Part shown: one piece after another, positions 9,401 through 18,074 of the stretch
Position numbering within the stretch: the first letter of the stretch is position 1
Layout: the number at the start of each line of letters is the position of its first letter
Assembly: GCA_022773825.1 (NCBI GenBank)
Contig: JALFOF010000105.1
Span: forward strand, 1-64,000
From: Prevotella sp.
GTDB taxonomy: Bacteria; Bacteroidota; Bacteroidia; Bacteroidales; Bacteroidaceae
DNA length: 64,000 nt
Reading direction: 5' to 3'
Program-made: the position numbers and the translations under genes
The notes under the pieces: generated by a model
Database searches by the model: none
What the model was told of the DNA's origin: nothing
Seen by the model: only the letters and a program-made list of their open reading frames with translations

Positions 9401-12400
9401 GTCCGCCATAGCCGTCACTGATGTATTTACCCGATGCCGCCACGCTGCCAAAGTCTGACAATTGCACGTTAAGATTGGCGGCGGCAGCCCATCCTCCGTC
9501 ACTCTCCGGCTCCAGAAGTCGCATCTCGTTGACCCACACCTCGCCGTCCTTGACCTCGTTGGAGTTGTTTCTCACGCCTATCATCATAGTCTTTACCTCG
9601 CCAAGCGACGGGTTTCCCACGATAGACATCTTGTTACTCTGGTTGTCCGGGTCATACTCTGAATACACAACATTAAGCGACGCAAGGCCAACAGCCTTCT
9701 TCTTGTTGCGCTCTTTCTTCAAAGTAGTGAGCTTCTTCAGGCCTATGTCAAGCATATTAGCTTCCGGCCACACCGCCCGACAGTCAGCTACAGAGTAGGT
9801 ACTATAGTTACCCGGCGCGGTAAGTTGCAGCGGAATCTCGTACTCATAGTAGTTATTGTTATAGTCAGAGCCAAGGCGTACGAAGAGAGCGAGCTGCCCA
9901 TTCTGCAGATTTGTGGTGTTTTGCTCCAGCGCATTGGCATGAACGAACATCTGCAAGCGCTTGTAATAGCGCATATCATAGGTGGTATTTTTGTAAACAG
10001 CCACAGCGTCACCGTGCGACATGCTATTGATATCAAAGCGCATAGCTTGCTCATTGTTCTCCGTAAGCTGCGGCTGCGAAGGGTCAACGACACGTGATAT
10101 GCCCGGTGGCAATACGTAATTGACTGGCACCTTATCGTTATTCTCCTCTATATTGACCGAAGAGGTGGTAAATCGCGCCGTCGGGTTGGGCGAAGCGCCT
10201 TTTATTTGCTGTTCATACACACGCCAATCACCCCTCACAAGGTCAAGACTTGCCAAGCGTAACACTGTTGGTTCCTCGAAGCCCGTCATGTACATACGCA
10301 TGAAACGAATAGATGATATGTCGTTAATACCACCCACTGGCGTACCTTGGTTTATGGGAACGCGGAACTGATACCACGTGACTGTCTCCTTCTTGCCATT
10401 GCGCAGCGAGACGGTTGCCTCGCGTTTGTCCACGATATAATTGCTGCCTACCGCCATTTCTGATGGCGATATGTCCACGCTGTATTCGTAAAACTTCTCG
10501 TATTCGCCCAGTGTGTAGTCCTGATTAATATCCTCCACGTCGGGTGTTGTCTTGTAAGAGGTGTCGTATGCCTCTGTCCTTGAATCAGAATCGGGTGAGT
10601 TTCCCTGCGGATTGTTAATGTATTTGTAACGCTCAAGTATAGGGGATTTGCGGCTATCCCAATAGTCTCCGCGGAAATAGCGATAGTCATCGTTGGCAGG
10701 GTCCTGCACTATCTCGCGTATAACGGAATCGTTCTTCACCACGCCCGTTCCGTCAAAGCCCGCACCAACGGCAGTGGTCAGGAAGTCCTTGTATGGTTCC
10801 CACGAGCGTTCCTCTTCGTTTGTAAGCCCGTTGAAGCCCACATCTTGCTTGGCACGTGCCCCTGCTGTGGTGGCGAAAGCGTAGTTTATAGTGTTCTGCA
10901 CAGGCACTTTTCCCCACTGAGTGGTAGCAACTGAGTCGTTGTTATTTATGGGCATACCGCTCTCGTAGAACTTCTTTCCGTCGAGTAAGATATCCTCTGA
11001 CACCTCGCCAAGGTTGAAAACCAGCTTGCCGGAGTGCTTTGCTGCCGTTCCATCAGTGCGAGTATATACAAAGGGGTCAAGCATCCAGAACTCTATATAC
11101 TCTATGTTCGCCTCCTGAAAGTCATTCACATCCAGCTTACGCATCATGCCTCCCCACGACTGCTTCGGCGTGAGTAAGTGGCCATTTTCATCAATGGCTG
11201 GGTTAAAGTTGTAGGGACCACGCTCCTGAGGATAATAGGCGAGGTTCATTATGCTAAGAGTTGACGTCGCTCCGGCGTATGTGTTCACGTCGCGATTGGG
11301 GTACAGTTCCGACACGTACACCTCGCGAACATAATGGTTGGACAGCTGGTCCATATCCTCTTTTATATGTCCTGGCGTGAGCGTTGAAGAGCGACGGGTG
11401 AACAATGGGTCTATGGTGTACCACGCAAGCCGCGCGCGTCGATAGCCAGAGGTAAGGTCACTCTTGCTGTACGATACGCCCTCAAGGTTCTTTGGCACAC
11501 TTGACAGCGTCCAAGATGTTGGCGTCAGCATATTGATACCCATGGTTGTTGACTCAAAGTCGTCGATGTACGATGCGTTGTCCTGCGTTCCGCTCGCCAT
11601 ACTGCTGAACAATTTGGCGAACTCCGCGTTGAATTGTATGTTCGATGGCTGCGTGACGTGCAGGAAAGGCACCTTGTTTAGCATATTTGTAAGCCACTGA
11701 CTGTCCTTCTTCCAGTTAATGTTGAAGCCCACCAACGTATTGCTAACAGGCTCCGACCCCATGGTTACCTTTGAGGTAAGGCTTTGCTCTGAGAGGTGTT
11801 GCAACGTGCCACTAATCTGAAAATCCTTAGAGAAGTCGTACTCCCAGTTCACTCCGAACATCGTCTTACGTTCCATTCCGTATTCAGATTCGCTCTCCAG
11901 CGACACGTTGACGTTAGTGCCTGCGTCGATAATGCTTTGGTTAAGTATTGTGACCACTCCCGCAGCGTAGTCCACGGAGTAGTCCGAGCCCTCTACAAGC
12001 GTCACTCCTCCTGCCGTCACCACTACTGACCCCTGCGGCACATTGTACGCTCCGAGCGATATTTCGTTTGCTGATGTGCCCTTGTACTGGCCTGTTATCT
12101 GGAAGCGGTTCTTCTCCGCTATCTGCTTGGCGTAGGTGCGTGTGGAGTCGTAGAGAGCCTGATAGCGGTATTTTTCCGCCAAATCCACCTTGCCAGTGGC
12201 GGCAAACACGGCATCGCGCAGTCCCGTTCCGAACGGTTCGGCCTTAGGCAGGAACACACGTCCGTTGCTTACTGTGTAGCCGTCCACGAAGTCAAAGTAA
12301 CCGTTACTGTGCACACGGTTGTTGTTATCGAGGCGGTCTGCCCCGATGAGTTTTATGATTGGCGTCTGCTTCAGTTTCTCTTCCGGCAGGTAGTTAACAT

Positions 12401-14204
12401 ACACTCCCGCCGTATCGCTTTGGTATTTTATGTCGAGGCGGAACTTTTCCTTCTGCACTGACGATGCGAGATAGTACACATTGCGCATCATCATCTTCCA
12501 GTTAGGATGGCTTGGGGTGCAGCTTGTGTTTCTCAACGCCTTCACAAAGAGTGCCTGGTTCACGTCAGTATGGTCCGAGGAGAACTCTCCCACCTGATAG
12601 GTCACGCCGCCAGCGGTATATTCGTAAGCCACCGCCAGCACCTGGTCGCTCTGCAAGGTTGTCTTCAGCGAGATGTAGCCCATGGCCTTGTTCACAGTGT
12701 ATTCAGACGAGTTGAGCAGGCGTGCCTTCTCTATCTTCTCATAATCCACGCCGCCCGCCATCTCCATGTCGAGCACCGAGCTGGCCTGATTCACGTCGCG
12801 CGCCGCGGCATACGAGTTCACCATCATGCTGTATTCGCTGTTCGCGCCGTTAGAGGGAAGCGCCACCATCCCCGTACCGCCCCACTTCGTGTTCTTCGGA
12901 GTGCTCTCGGCAAGGTCAGAGAGGGCTATGATGTTTCGTGTGTTGGAGGACTGTCCCGTCTTGTTCGTCACCCACACCTCCACACGGTTTATGGTGATGC
13001 CCGTGGTGATGTTAGGAAGCGACTGCATCCACTTGTCGTAATTGGAGCGGAAGTACAGACCGAGGAAGAAGTGCCTGTTCTCCTCATAGTCTGCCACGTT
13101 TAGCTCAAACGGCGTGAGTTGCACACCGCCTTTGGACGAAACGCTTGACGATGAGGACTTCTTCTGCGACAAAACCGTCTGCAACTTCAACTTGCCGAAC
13201 TGCATATCCGTCCTTATTCCGAAGAGTGACGAAGCGCCCTGCACCAGCGATGAGTTGCTCGGGAAGCTCACATTTCCCGCCTCCACCAGCTTTATTATCT
13301 CGTCTTCCTTGCCGTCATACTTCAGCTTCATGTTCTGCGCGTCATAGTCAAAGGTGGCGTCAGTGTTGTAGTTGATGTTCATATTCATCTTGTCGCCCAC
13401 CTTTCCCGTGACGTTTATATTTATCTTCTCGTCGAAGTCTATGGTAGTAGTTTTGCGGTTTCGTATTGGCAGAGAGGGGTTGTCGATGCTCTTCAACGTA
13501 GCGCCGAGCTTCAGTTCCGCCGTTCCTTGCGTTTTCACGCGTATGCCTCCAGGACCGAATATCTTCTCCGCCGGACCGAGGTCGAAGTGCATATCCGTGA
13601 AGTCAAACTTCTCCTTGCCTTTCTTCTCGAATATCTCTGAGTTCTTGCTACGGAAGTAATTGGCGAAAAGGTTCTTCTCGCTCCACTTCTGATACTCCGT
13701 AAGGCTCATCATTATCGGTGCCGCCACCCACGTCTTACCCATGCGTGTGCCTATGACATACCTGTCGAGCGTGTCGTTATACTCCACCTCCTGCTTTATG
13801 TTGTCAGGCCTTTTGAGGTCTGCCGGCCCTTGTTTCAGGTCGTCATACGTCACGGGCACCGTCTTCTGTATCTTCCATCTGGGGTTGAGCAGGCTGTCGG
13901 GAATGGTGTCCTGCTGCAGCTTCAGCCTTGCCTGCCGCTCGCGATACTTCTCGAGCGACGACTTATTCAGCTTTTTCCGTATCTCTTCCTTCGTCGCCGC
14001 GGCCTTCTCCTCCTGCCGTGTCTCACCGCCCGTCTTGGCATCCTCGCCATCTGGAGCCACGGCGACACGTATCATAGCGGAGCCGGCAAGGGCAGAAAGC
14101 AGGAGCGCAGCCGCCACCAAAACGGCACGTCCCCTTCCTCTGTTGCAGAGGGGGGACATCTTGTCATATATGCGTTCTAATATCTTTTCCAGACCGTTTG
14201 CCAT
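6450..14204 (-). CDS. sprA: Cell surface protein SprA (T9SS outer membrane translocon, Sov/SprA)
   Basis: 2584 aa. Repeated SprA-like strands (SNIQFNAEFAKLFSSMASGTQDNASYIDDFESTTMGINM, VNEMRLLEPESDGGWAAAANLNVQLSDFGSVAASGKY). Adjacent to ruvA, a common Bacteroidetes arrangement. Confidence 0.95.
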   Translation of the reverse strand: MANGLEKILERIYDKMSPLCNRGRGRAVLVAAALLLSALAGSAMIRVAVAPDGEDAKTGGETRQEEKAAATKEEIRKKLNKSSLEKYRERQARLKLQQDTIPDSLLNPRWKIQKTVPVTYDDLKQGPADLKRPDNIKQEVEYNDTLDRYVIGTRMGKTWVAAPIMMSLTEYQKWSEKNLFANYFRSKNSEIFEKKGKEKFDFTDMHFDLGPAEKIFGPGGIRVKTQGTAELKLGATLKSIDNPSLPIRNRKTTTIDFDEKININVTGKVGDKMNMNINYNTDATFDYDAQNMKLKYDGKEDEIIKLVEAGNVSFPSNSSLVQGASSLFGIRTDMQFGKLKLQTVLSQKKSSSSSVSSKGGVQLTPFELNVADYEENRHFFLGLYFRSNYDKWMQSLPNITTGITINRVEVWVTNKTGQSSNTRNIIALSDLAESTPKNTKWGGTGMVALPSNGANSEYSMMVNSYAAARDVNQASSVLDMEMAGGVDYEKIEKARLLNSSEYTVNKAMGYISLKTTLQSDQVLAVAYEYTAGGVTYQVGEFSSDHTDVNQALFVKALRNTSCTPSHPNWKMMMRNVYYLASSVQKEKFRLDIKYQSDTAGVYVNYLPEEKLKQTPIIKLIGADRLDNNNRVHSNGYFDFVDGYTVSNGRVFLPKAEPFGTGLRDAVFAATGKVDLAEKYRYQALYDSTRTYAKQIAEKNRFQITGQYKGTSANEISLGAYNVPQGSVVVTAGGVTLVEGSDYSVDYAAGVVTILNQSIIDAGTNVNVSLESESEYGMERKTMFGVNWEYDFSKDFQISGTLQHLSEQSLTSKVTMGSEPVSNTLVGFNINWKKDSQWLTNMLNKVPFLHVTQPSNIQFNAEFAKLFSSMASGTQDNASYIDDFESTTMGINMLTPTSWTLSSVPKNLEGVSYSKSDLTSGYRRARLAWYTIDPLFTRRSSTLTPGHIKEDMDQLSNHYVREVYVSELYPNRDVNTYAGATSTLSIMNLAYYPQERGPYNFNPAIDENGHLLTPKQSWGGMMRKLDVNDFQEANIEYIEFWMLDPFVYTRTDGTAAKHSGKLVFNLGEVSEDILLDGKKFYESGMPINNNDSVATTQWGKVPVQNTINYAFATTAGARAKQDVGFNGLTNEEERSWEPYKDFLTTAVGAGFDGTGVVKNDSVIREIVQDPANDDYRYFRGDYWDSRKSPILERYKYINNPQGNSPDSDSRTEAYDTSYKTTPDVEDINQDYTLGEYEKFYEYSVDISPSEMAVGSNYIVDKREATVSLRNGKKETVTWYQFRVPINQGTPVGGINDISSIRFMRMYMTGFEEPTVLRLASLDLVRGDWRVYEQQIKGASPNPTARFTTSSVNIEENNDKVPVNYVLPPGISRVVDPSQPQLTENNEQAMRFDINSMSHGDAVAVYKNTTYDMRYYKRLQMFVHANALEQNTTNLQNGQLALFVRLGSDYNNNYYEYEIPLQLTAPGNYSTYSVADCRAVWPEANMLDIGLKKLTTLKKERNKKKAVGLASLNVVYSEYDPDNQSNKMSIVGNPSLGEVKTMMIGVRNNSNEVKDGEVWVNEMRLLEPESDGGWAAAANLNVQLSDFGSVAASGKYISDGYGGLEQKVMERTTDKFGSYTVTANAELGKFFPDKAKVSIPVYYSVTHEKTTPKYNPLDTDMLLDDALEGAANEHEKDSIRSIAITNTVSKNFSVSGMKVGIATKRHPMPYDPANFTFSYSRSDRHTDGQTTVYENEEQWRGVINYSWTPVYKSLTPFKGIKSKSKYYDIFKKFAFNWLPQNISANSEMTRSYYELQERDLDDLGSTNSIPATFSSQFLWNREFSIRWDFTSNLHASFQSSTRAEIEEPYTQVNKDLYPERYQAWKDSVWSSIKRLGTPLDYNQNFTASYKLPLSYLPIFDWMQANATYSATYQWARGTEQEDGTSFGNTISSNRSININSTLDLVKLYNHVPFLKQANDKFSKTPVINRAKKKPAPQAKAKDAKDGKETPEQAEEAKKKEQEEKEKRAEERKKRNTFTREITVNADTAIVITHGKKSKRILVSAKDKNGKAIEVKYRKVDENKIKIINKADSAVTMKLSVLALEPLENMTWYKVAQGTARVLMMVRNIGITYRNQYSMVLPGFMPNVGDVFGQRTGGGLMRPGLDFAFGLIGDSYIEKARTNGWLLGGENDSVATPATTSSSQDLQVKMTLEPLRNLKIDLNMSRTKTTAKSIHYMYSGSPTTQSGSFSMTTISIKSAFEGMGDANNGYYSASFEKFCRSLDNYQARVQSRYEGTIYPRGTSLAGQKFNPANGGVNKYSADVMVPAFLDAYTGNSDLSLFPTLKRMLPNWTLRYSGLTQLPWVRDHFKSVNVNHSYKSVFAIGSYSSYSTYKELMGDMIGFVNDASTGAPVPNSMYNISTVSINEAFSPLLGIDFTLPNNLTFKAEYRTTRVLNLSMTSVQINEAISKDWVFGLGYKIADFRFTKSRALQAARNKTKGNAADDNNKKSGSKTTAKSAGFAHDLNLRLDISIRSQAALTRDIASMSSSASSGNDAFKLAFSADYSLSRLLTMSFYYDRQSNTPLLSAGSYPTVTQDFGLSMKFSLTR

Positions 14205-14213
14205 GCTTTCTTT

Positions 14214-14834
14214 TTACCTTATCATCTTTAGTGCCTGCTTGATAACCTGCTCCACAGGCATCGCGGGCGAGCCTTGCAATATCTCCGTCACCACTTTAGC
14301 GCTCTGTGCCGGGGCGAAACCGAGCATCGTCAATGCTCCTACAGCCTCCTCGTGCACCTCTGAAGCCGCCGCTGGTACGGGCGTCGCGGTGCTGGTAAGA
14401 CCGGTGTCGGCGATAATTCCGCTGGCAGACATCTTGTCGCGCAAGTCCACTATTATTCTCTGCGCTGTCTTCAGCCCTATGCCCTTGACACCCTTCAGAG
14501 CCTTTTCGTTGCCCGACGCTATCACGTTCACCAGCTCTGCCGGCGCCAGCGCGCTGAGAATCATACGCGCCGTGTTACTTCCCACGCCGCTGACGGTCAC
14601 CAGCATACGGTAAATCTCACGCTCCCGCTTGTCGTAAAAGCCATAGAGCGTGTACGAATCGTCCCTGCCTCCCGTCATAATAGCCTCGTGCACATACAAT
14701 TTCACATCCCTCTTACCCTGTATGGCTGTGTAAGTATTGAGTGATATGTTTAGCATATACCCCACTCCATGCGCCTCCACCACCGCCTGTGTCGGTGTGG
14801 CCTCGGTCAGCTCACCTTTTATATATTCTATCAT
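14214..14834 (-). CDS. ruvA: Holliday junction branch migration protein RuvA
   Basis: 206 aa; [64 protein letters not shown] (HhH motifs). Confidence 0.96.
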   Translation of the reverse strand: MIEYIKGELTEATPTQAVVEAHGVGYMLNISLNTYTAIQGKRDVKLYVHEAIMTGGRDDSYTLYGFYDKREREIYRMLVTVSGVGSNTARMILSALAPAELVNVIASGNEKALKGVKGIGLKTAQRIIVDLRDKMSASGIIADTGLTSTATPVPAAASEVHEEAVGALTMLGFAPAQSAKVVTEILQGSPAMPVEQVIKQALKMIR

Positions 14835-15084
14835 TGCCTGTCTTTTCTTCTTAAATATCCCTGCGGTGCGTTATGCCCGCCATTCCCGCGCACGCGCCAT
14901 GCGGGCATATTTCCACACTCTATAATAACGAGAATACTACGATAATATTGCACGCGCCACCGCTTTTTAACATAGCGCGTCTTTTCTACGCTGTGCTAAT
15001 GTCCCCACCTCTCTGACAACGAGAAAATGGTAAATTGCAGAAACTCGGTGAAAGCATAGAGACCGCGCCGTAAAAACGCTGCTT

Positions 15085-15150
15085 TCGCGATGCTATCTCT
15101 ATGCTTTTACGATGTAATATCAATGCTATTACACCGTAATCTGAACGGTA
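15085..15150. repeat. Degenerate family B 22-bp repeat array
   Basis: CTATCTCTATGCTTTTACGATGTAATATCAATGCTATTACACCGTAATCTG; a further degenerate half in opposite orientation (GAAAGCATAGAGACC) near 15050. Confidence 0.6.
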
Positions 15151-15257
15151 TTGTTTTGCTATAACGTAAAACCCTGATTACCAACACCATCCTATCAGCA
15201 ATACACAGGATGGCGGAAATGGTAAATTTCACCACGAAGCGCACGAGGCGTGGCGCA

Positions 15258-16124
15258 TTATTCCCAGTCTGCAAGGTCTGCCTTGGCTTCCACCTCACGC
15301 TCCACTTCGTCGGGAAGGGCGGAGAAGAAGTCGAGCCCCGTGAGGCGCTCCACGTCGTCAACGGTGTTGACATACGACGACATCGTCTTGTTGTTGGCCT
15401 CGTTGCGGTATATGAAGCCGATGGCTTTGGGCTCGCCCTCCATGCACAGCACCACCTTAAAGAAGGCTTCGGGCACCACCACCTTGTTCTTGCCTATCGT
15501 CTTATGCTTCTTGTTGAGCAGCAACGGACCGCTGACGATATACACGCCACCGTACTGCTGCGCCCACTTACGGCACTTTCCCTCCAGCTCGTTCCAGTCG
15601 CCGGCGTTGAGGTTGTGCAACTGCGGGCAGCAGTTGGTGTAGAGGAAGGACTGTAGCTGTGCCTCCTCGCTCCACTTGTTGTCGCCAGAGGGGCAGATGT
15701 GCCCACGGTCGTAGCCGCTGTTAATGTAGTCCATGTTGGTTGCCCGCGGCACAGGCACGTCCTCGTCTTCCGCGAACTTTATGCCTTTGCGGCTGTAGGG
15801 GCCGTCGGTATGTTCTGCTGTGAGGTGCCACGCCACCCATACAGGCAGACGTGTGGCGGGGTTATAAGACAGTCGGTAGGCGGCACGCTCCAACGGTATG
15901 AAGCCGGAGGAGGCGGCACTGAGGGCGGAGCCTGGCTGCACGGTGGTGACGAGGAGGTCGCCGTGCAACTGCGTCTGCGCTGTGACTTTTCTTTGCGAAA
16001 AAGGGTCGAGCGGTGCGGAGACAGGCTCTTCGCTGACGGAAGGCTGGCGCGCGATGACATTACCCACGGCGAGTGCCACGGCGGTGAACAGTGTTCCGAA
16101 GAAAATTTTTGTTGCTTTGTTCAT
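15258..16124 (-). CDS. Secreted DNA/RNA non-specific endonuclease (NUC1 / beta-beta-alpha metal)
   Basis: 288 aa; N-terminal hydrophobic segment, YDRGHICPSGDNKWSEEAQLQSFLYTNCCPQLHNLNAGDWNELE (DRGH motif). Confidence 0.92.
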   Translation of the reverse strand: MNKATKIFFGTLFTAVALAVGNVIARQPSVSEEPVSAPLDPFSQRKVTAQTQLHGDLLVTTVQPGSALSAASSGFIPLERAAYRLSYNPATRLPVWVAWHLTAEHTDGPYSRKGIKFAEDEDVPVPRATNMDYINSGYDRGHICPSGDNKWSEEAQLQSFLYTNCCPQLHNLNAGDWNELEGKCRKWAQQYGGVYIVSGPLLLNKKHKTIGKNKVVVPEAFFKVVLCMEGEPKAIGFIYRNEANNKTMSSYVNTVDDVERLTGLDFFSALPDEVEREVEAKADLADWE

Positions 16125-16130
16125 GGGGAG

Positions 16131-16411
16131 TTGTTTAGTGGTTTAGTGGTTTGGTGGTTTAGTTGAGTGGTTGTTTAGTGGTTTAGTGGTTTGGTATATT
16201 GGTTGAGTGGTTGTTTGGTTGTTTAGTGGTTTGGTTGTTTGGGTATTTGGTGGTTTAGCTGTTTGGTGGTTTGTTTTAGCGGTTTTACATTTAACCAAAC
16301 AACCAAATAACTAAACCACCAAACCACTCGCTCGACCTTTGGTCGCTTTGCTTGCAAAGAAACCACTAAACCACCAAATAACTAAACGACTAAACGACCA
16401 AACCACCAAAT
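16131..16411. repeat. Octamer inverted-repeat array 2
   Basis: TTTAGTGG/TTTGGTTG units, core TTTTACATTTAACC, CCAAACAACC/ACTAAACCACC units, with insert CTCGCTCGACCTTTGGTCGCTTTGCTTGC; runs into the MATE CDS 3' end. Confidence 0.9.
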
Positions 16412-17692
16412 AGCCTGCTGTGCCGCGCCGCGCATGAAGAGATAGGCGCAGAAAGCGAGCCAGAGGGCGTGGTTGCCGAGGGAGTGACAGAGAGCGAAGT
16501 ACACGCCGAAGAAGGCTGTAGCACCGCAGAAAGTGCCCCACAGCATGCCCTTGGTGTTGGTGATGCCAACGAAAACGCCGTCCCATACGAAGGCTGCCAC
16601 ACCGCAAAAGGGTATGGCTACCGCCCAAGGCAGATAGTCCATGGCGGCATGGCGTATCACAGTGTCGTCGGTAAGCAGACGCAGGAACGCCTCGCCGCCT
16701 ACGGCATACGCCACCGTGTAGCAGGCGGTGAGGGCGAGCCCCCAGCGCCACACGCCACGGAGGGCGAGGCGGAAACGGGCACCATCGCCTGCACCGTAGT
16801 AGCGGCCGCACAGTGCCTCGGCGGCGAAGGCGAAGCCGTCCATGACGTATGTGTAGAGTATGAAGAGCTGCATGAGCACCGAGTTGACGGCGAGGATGAC
16901 GGCACCTCCCTTGGCTCCCGCCACGATGAGGTAGAGGTTGACCGCCACAAGGAAGAGGGTGCGGTAGAAGAGTATGCGGTTTACGGAGAAAAAACGCTTC
17001 ATCTGCTCCATCCTCACGGCCCCCTTCAGGCGCACTCCACGCCACAGCGTGCCGTAACCGCGGCGCAGCATGGCGACAGCCATCAGGACACCGCACCACT
17101 GCGCCACGAGGGTGCCAAGGGCAACGCCTTCTATCTTCATGCCGAAGGCATAGACGAAAAGGCAGGAGAGGCAGATGTTGACAATGTTCTGCGTGATGGA
17201 TATGACCATGGGCAGCGTTGTGTTCTGCATACCCACGAACCATCCCGTGACGGCATAGAGCGCCAACGAGGGCAGAGTGCCCCATATACATATATTATAA
17301 TAGGTGTGTATGGCGGGAAGCAGGCGCGCCTCCGGCTCAATGAACCACACGGCAAGGCGGTAGAGGGGCTGCTGAAGAAGGAGCAACAGCGCCGCCATGG
17401 CAAAGCCAGTGAGCAGCGCGCGCAGCAATATGTGACAGCACTCCTGACTGCCTCGCGCCCCCGTGGCGGTTGACTCGCCGTAGCTCTGCGCCGTAAGACC
17501 GCCCGTACCGAAGCGCAGGAAGGCGAAAAGCCAGTAGATTATGTTGAATATCATGGAGCCGACAGCGATGGCTGCCATATAGAGGGCATCGCCCATGTGC
17601 CCCGTAATGGCAACATCCACCAAGCCAAGAAGCGGCACGGTGATGTTGGAAACTATGGAAGGCAGGGCCAAATGGAGGATTTTCTTGTTCAT
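16382..17692 (-). CDS. MATE family efflux transporter (DinF/NorM type)
   Basis: ORF extends to 17761, but the plausible start is MNKKILHLALPSIVSNITVPLLGLVDVAITGHMGDALYMAAIAVGSMIFN. The upstream 23 codons are repeat-derived. The C-terminus IWWFGRLVV is also encoded by repeat DNA. Confidence 0.93.
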   Translation of the reverse strand: MNKKILHLALPSIVSNITVPLLGLVDVAITGHMGDALYMAAIAVGSMIFNIIYWLFAFLRFGTGGLTAQSYGESTATGARGSQECCHILLRALLTGFAMAALLLLLQQPLYRLAVWFIEPEARLLPAIHTYYNICIWGTLPSLALYAVTGWFVGMQNTTLPMVISITQNIVNICLSCLFVYAFGMKIEGVALGTLVAQWCGVLMAVAMLRRGYGTLWRGVRLKGAVRMEQMKRFFSVNRILFYRTLFLVAVNLYLIVAGAKGGAVILAVNSVLMQLFILYTYVMDGFAFAAEALCGRYYGAGDGARFRLALRGVWRWGLALTACYTVAYAVGGEAFLRLLTDDTVIRHAAMDYLPWAVAIPFCGVAAFVWDGVFVGITNTKGMLWGTFCGATAFFGVYFALCHSLGNHALWLAFCAYLFMRGAAQQAIWWFGRLVV

Positions 17693-17699
17693 AACCGGA

Positions 17700-17865
17700 T
17701 GGTTAAGTGGTTTAGTTGTATGGTGGTTTAGTTGTTTAGTTAAATGTTGCATAACAGTCAAACAACCAGATAACTAAACTGTCAGACTTGTTCTCTGGTC
17801 CTAAGCTGTTCCTTAATTGCCAAGCCAAACAACCAAACAACTAAACAACTAAACAACCAAACAAC
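17700..17865. repeat. Octamer inverted-repeat array 3
   Basis: TTTAGTTG units, core GTTAAATGTTGCATAACAGTC, then CAACYAAA units. Confidence 0.85.
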
Positions 17866-17947
17866 GTGGTTTCTACTCTTTTTCACCTGCAAAGGTAAGG
17901 CTTTTTAATGAAAAAAAAGCCCTAAACTGGTTTTTTCCCTAAATTAT

Positions 17948-17979
17948 TTTGCCTATATAAAATCTTTTACGTACTTTTG
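17948..17979 (+). promoter_or_regulatory. Bacteroidetes-type promoter for the DUF349 gene
   Basis: TTTG-N20-TACTTTTG, about 95 bp upstream of the CDS start. Confidence 0.65.
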
Positions 17980-18074
17980 TACGCAAAAACAACATGAAGA
18001 AGTCAAAACAGTGACTTCGCTTAAAGCCCCCAAAGGGTGGGTGACCGAACATCGATTCATTAACAACAACAACA

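Noticed and set aside
16469-17473. 334-aa plus-strand ORF and 326-aa minus-strand ORF (16311..17291) over the MATE gene
   Set aside because: Shadow frames of the MATE transporter with biased composition; the minus-strand one also ends in repeat-derived residues.
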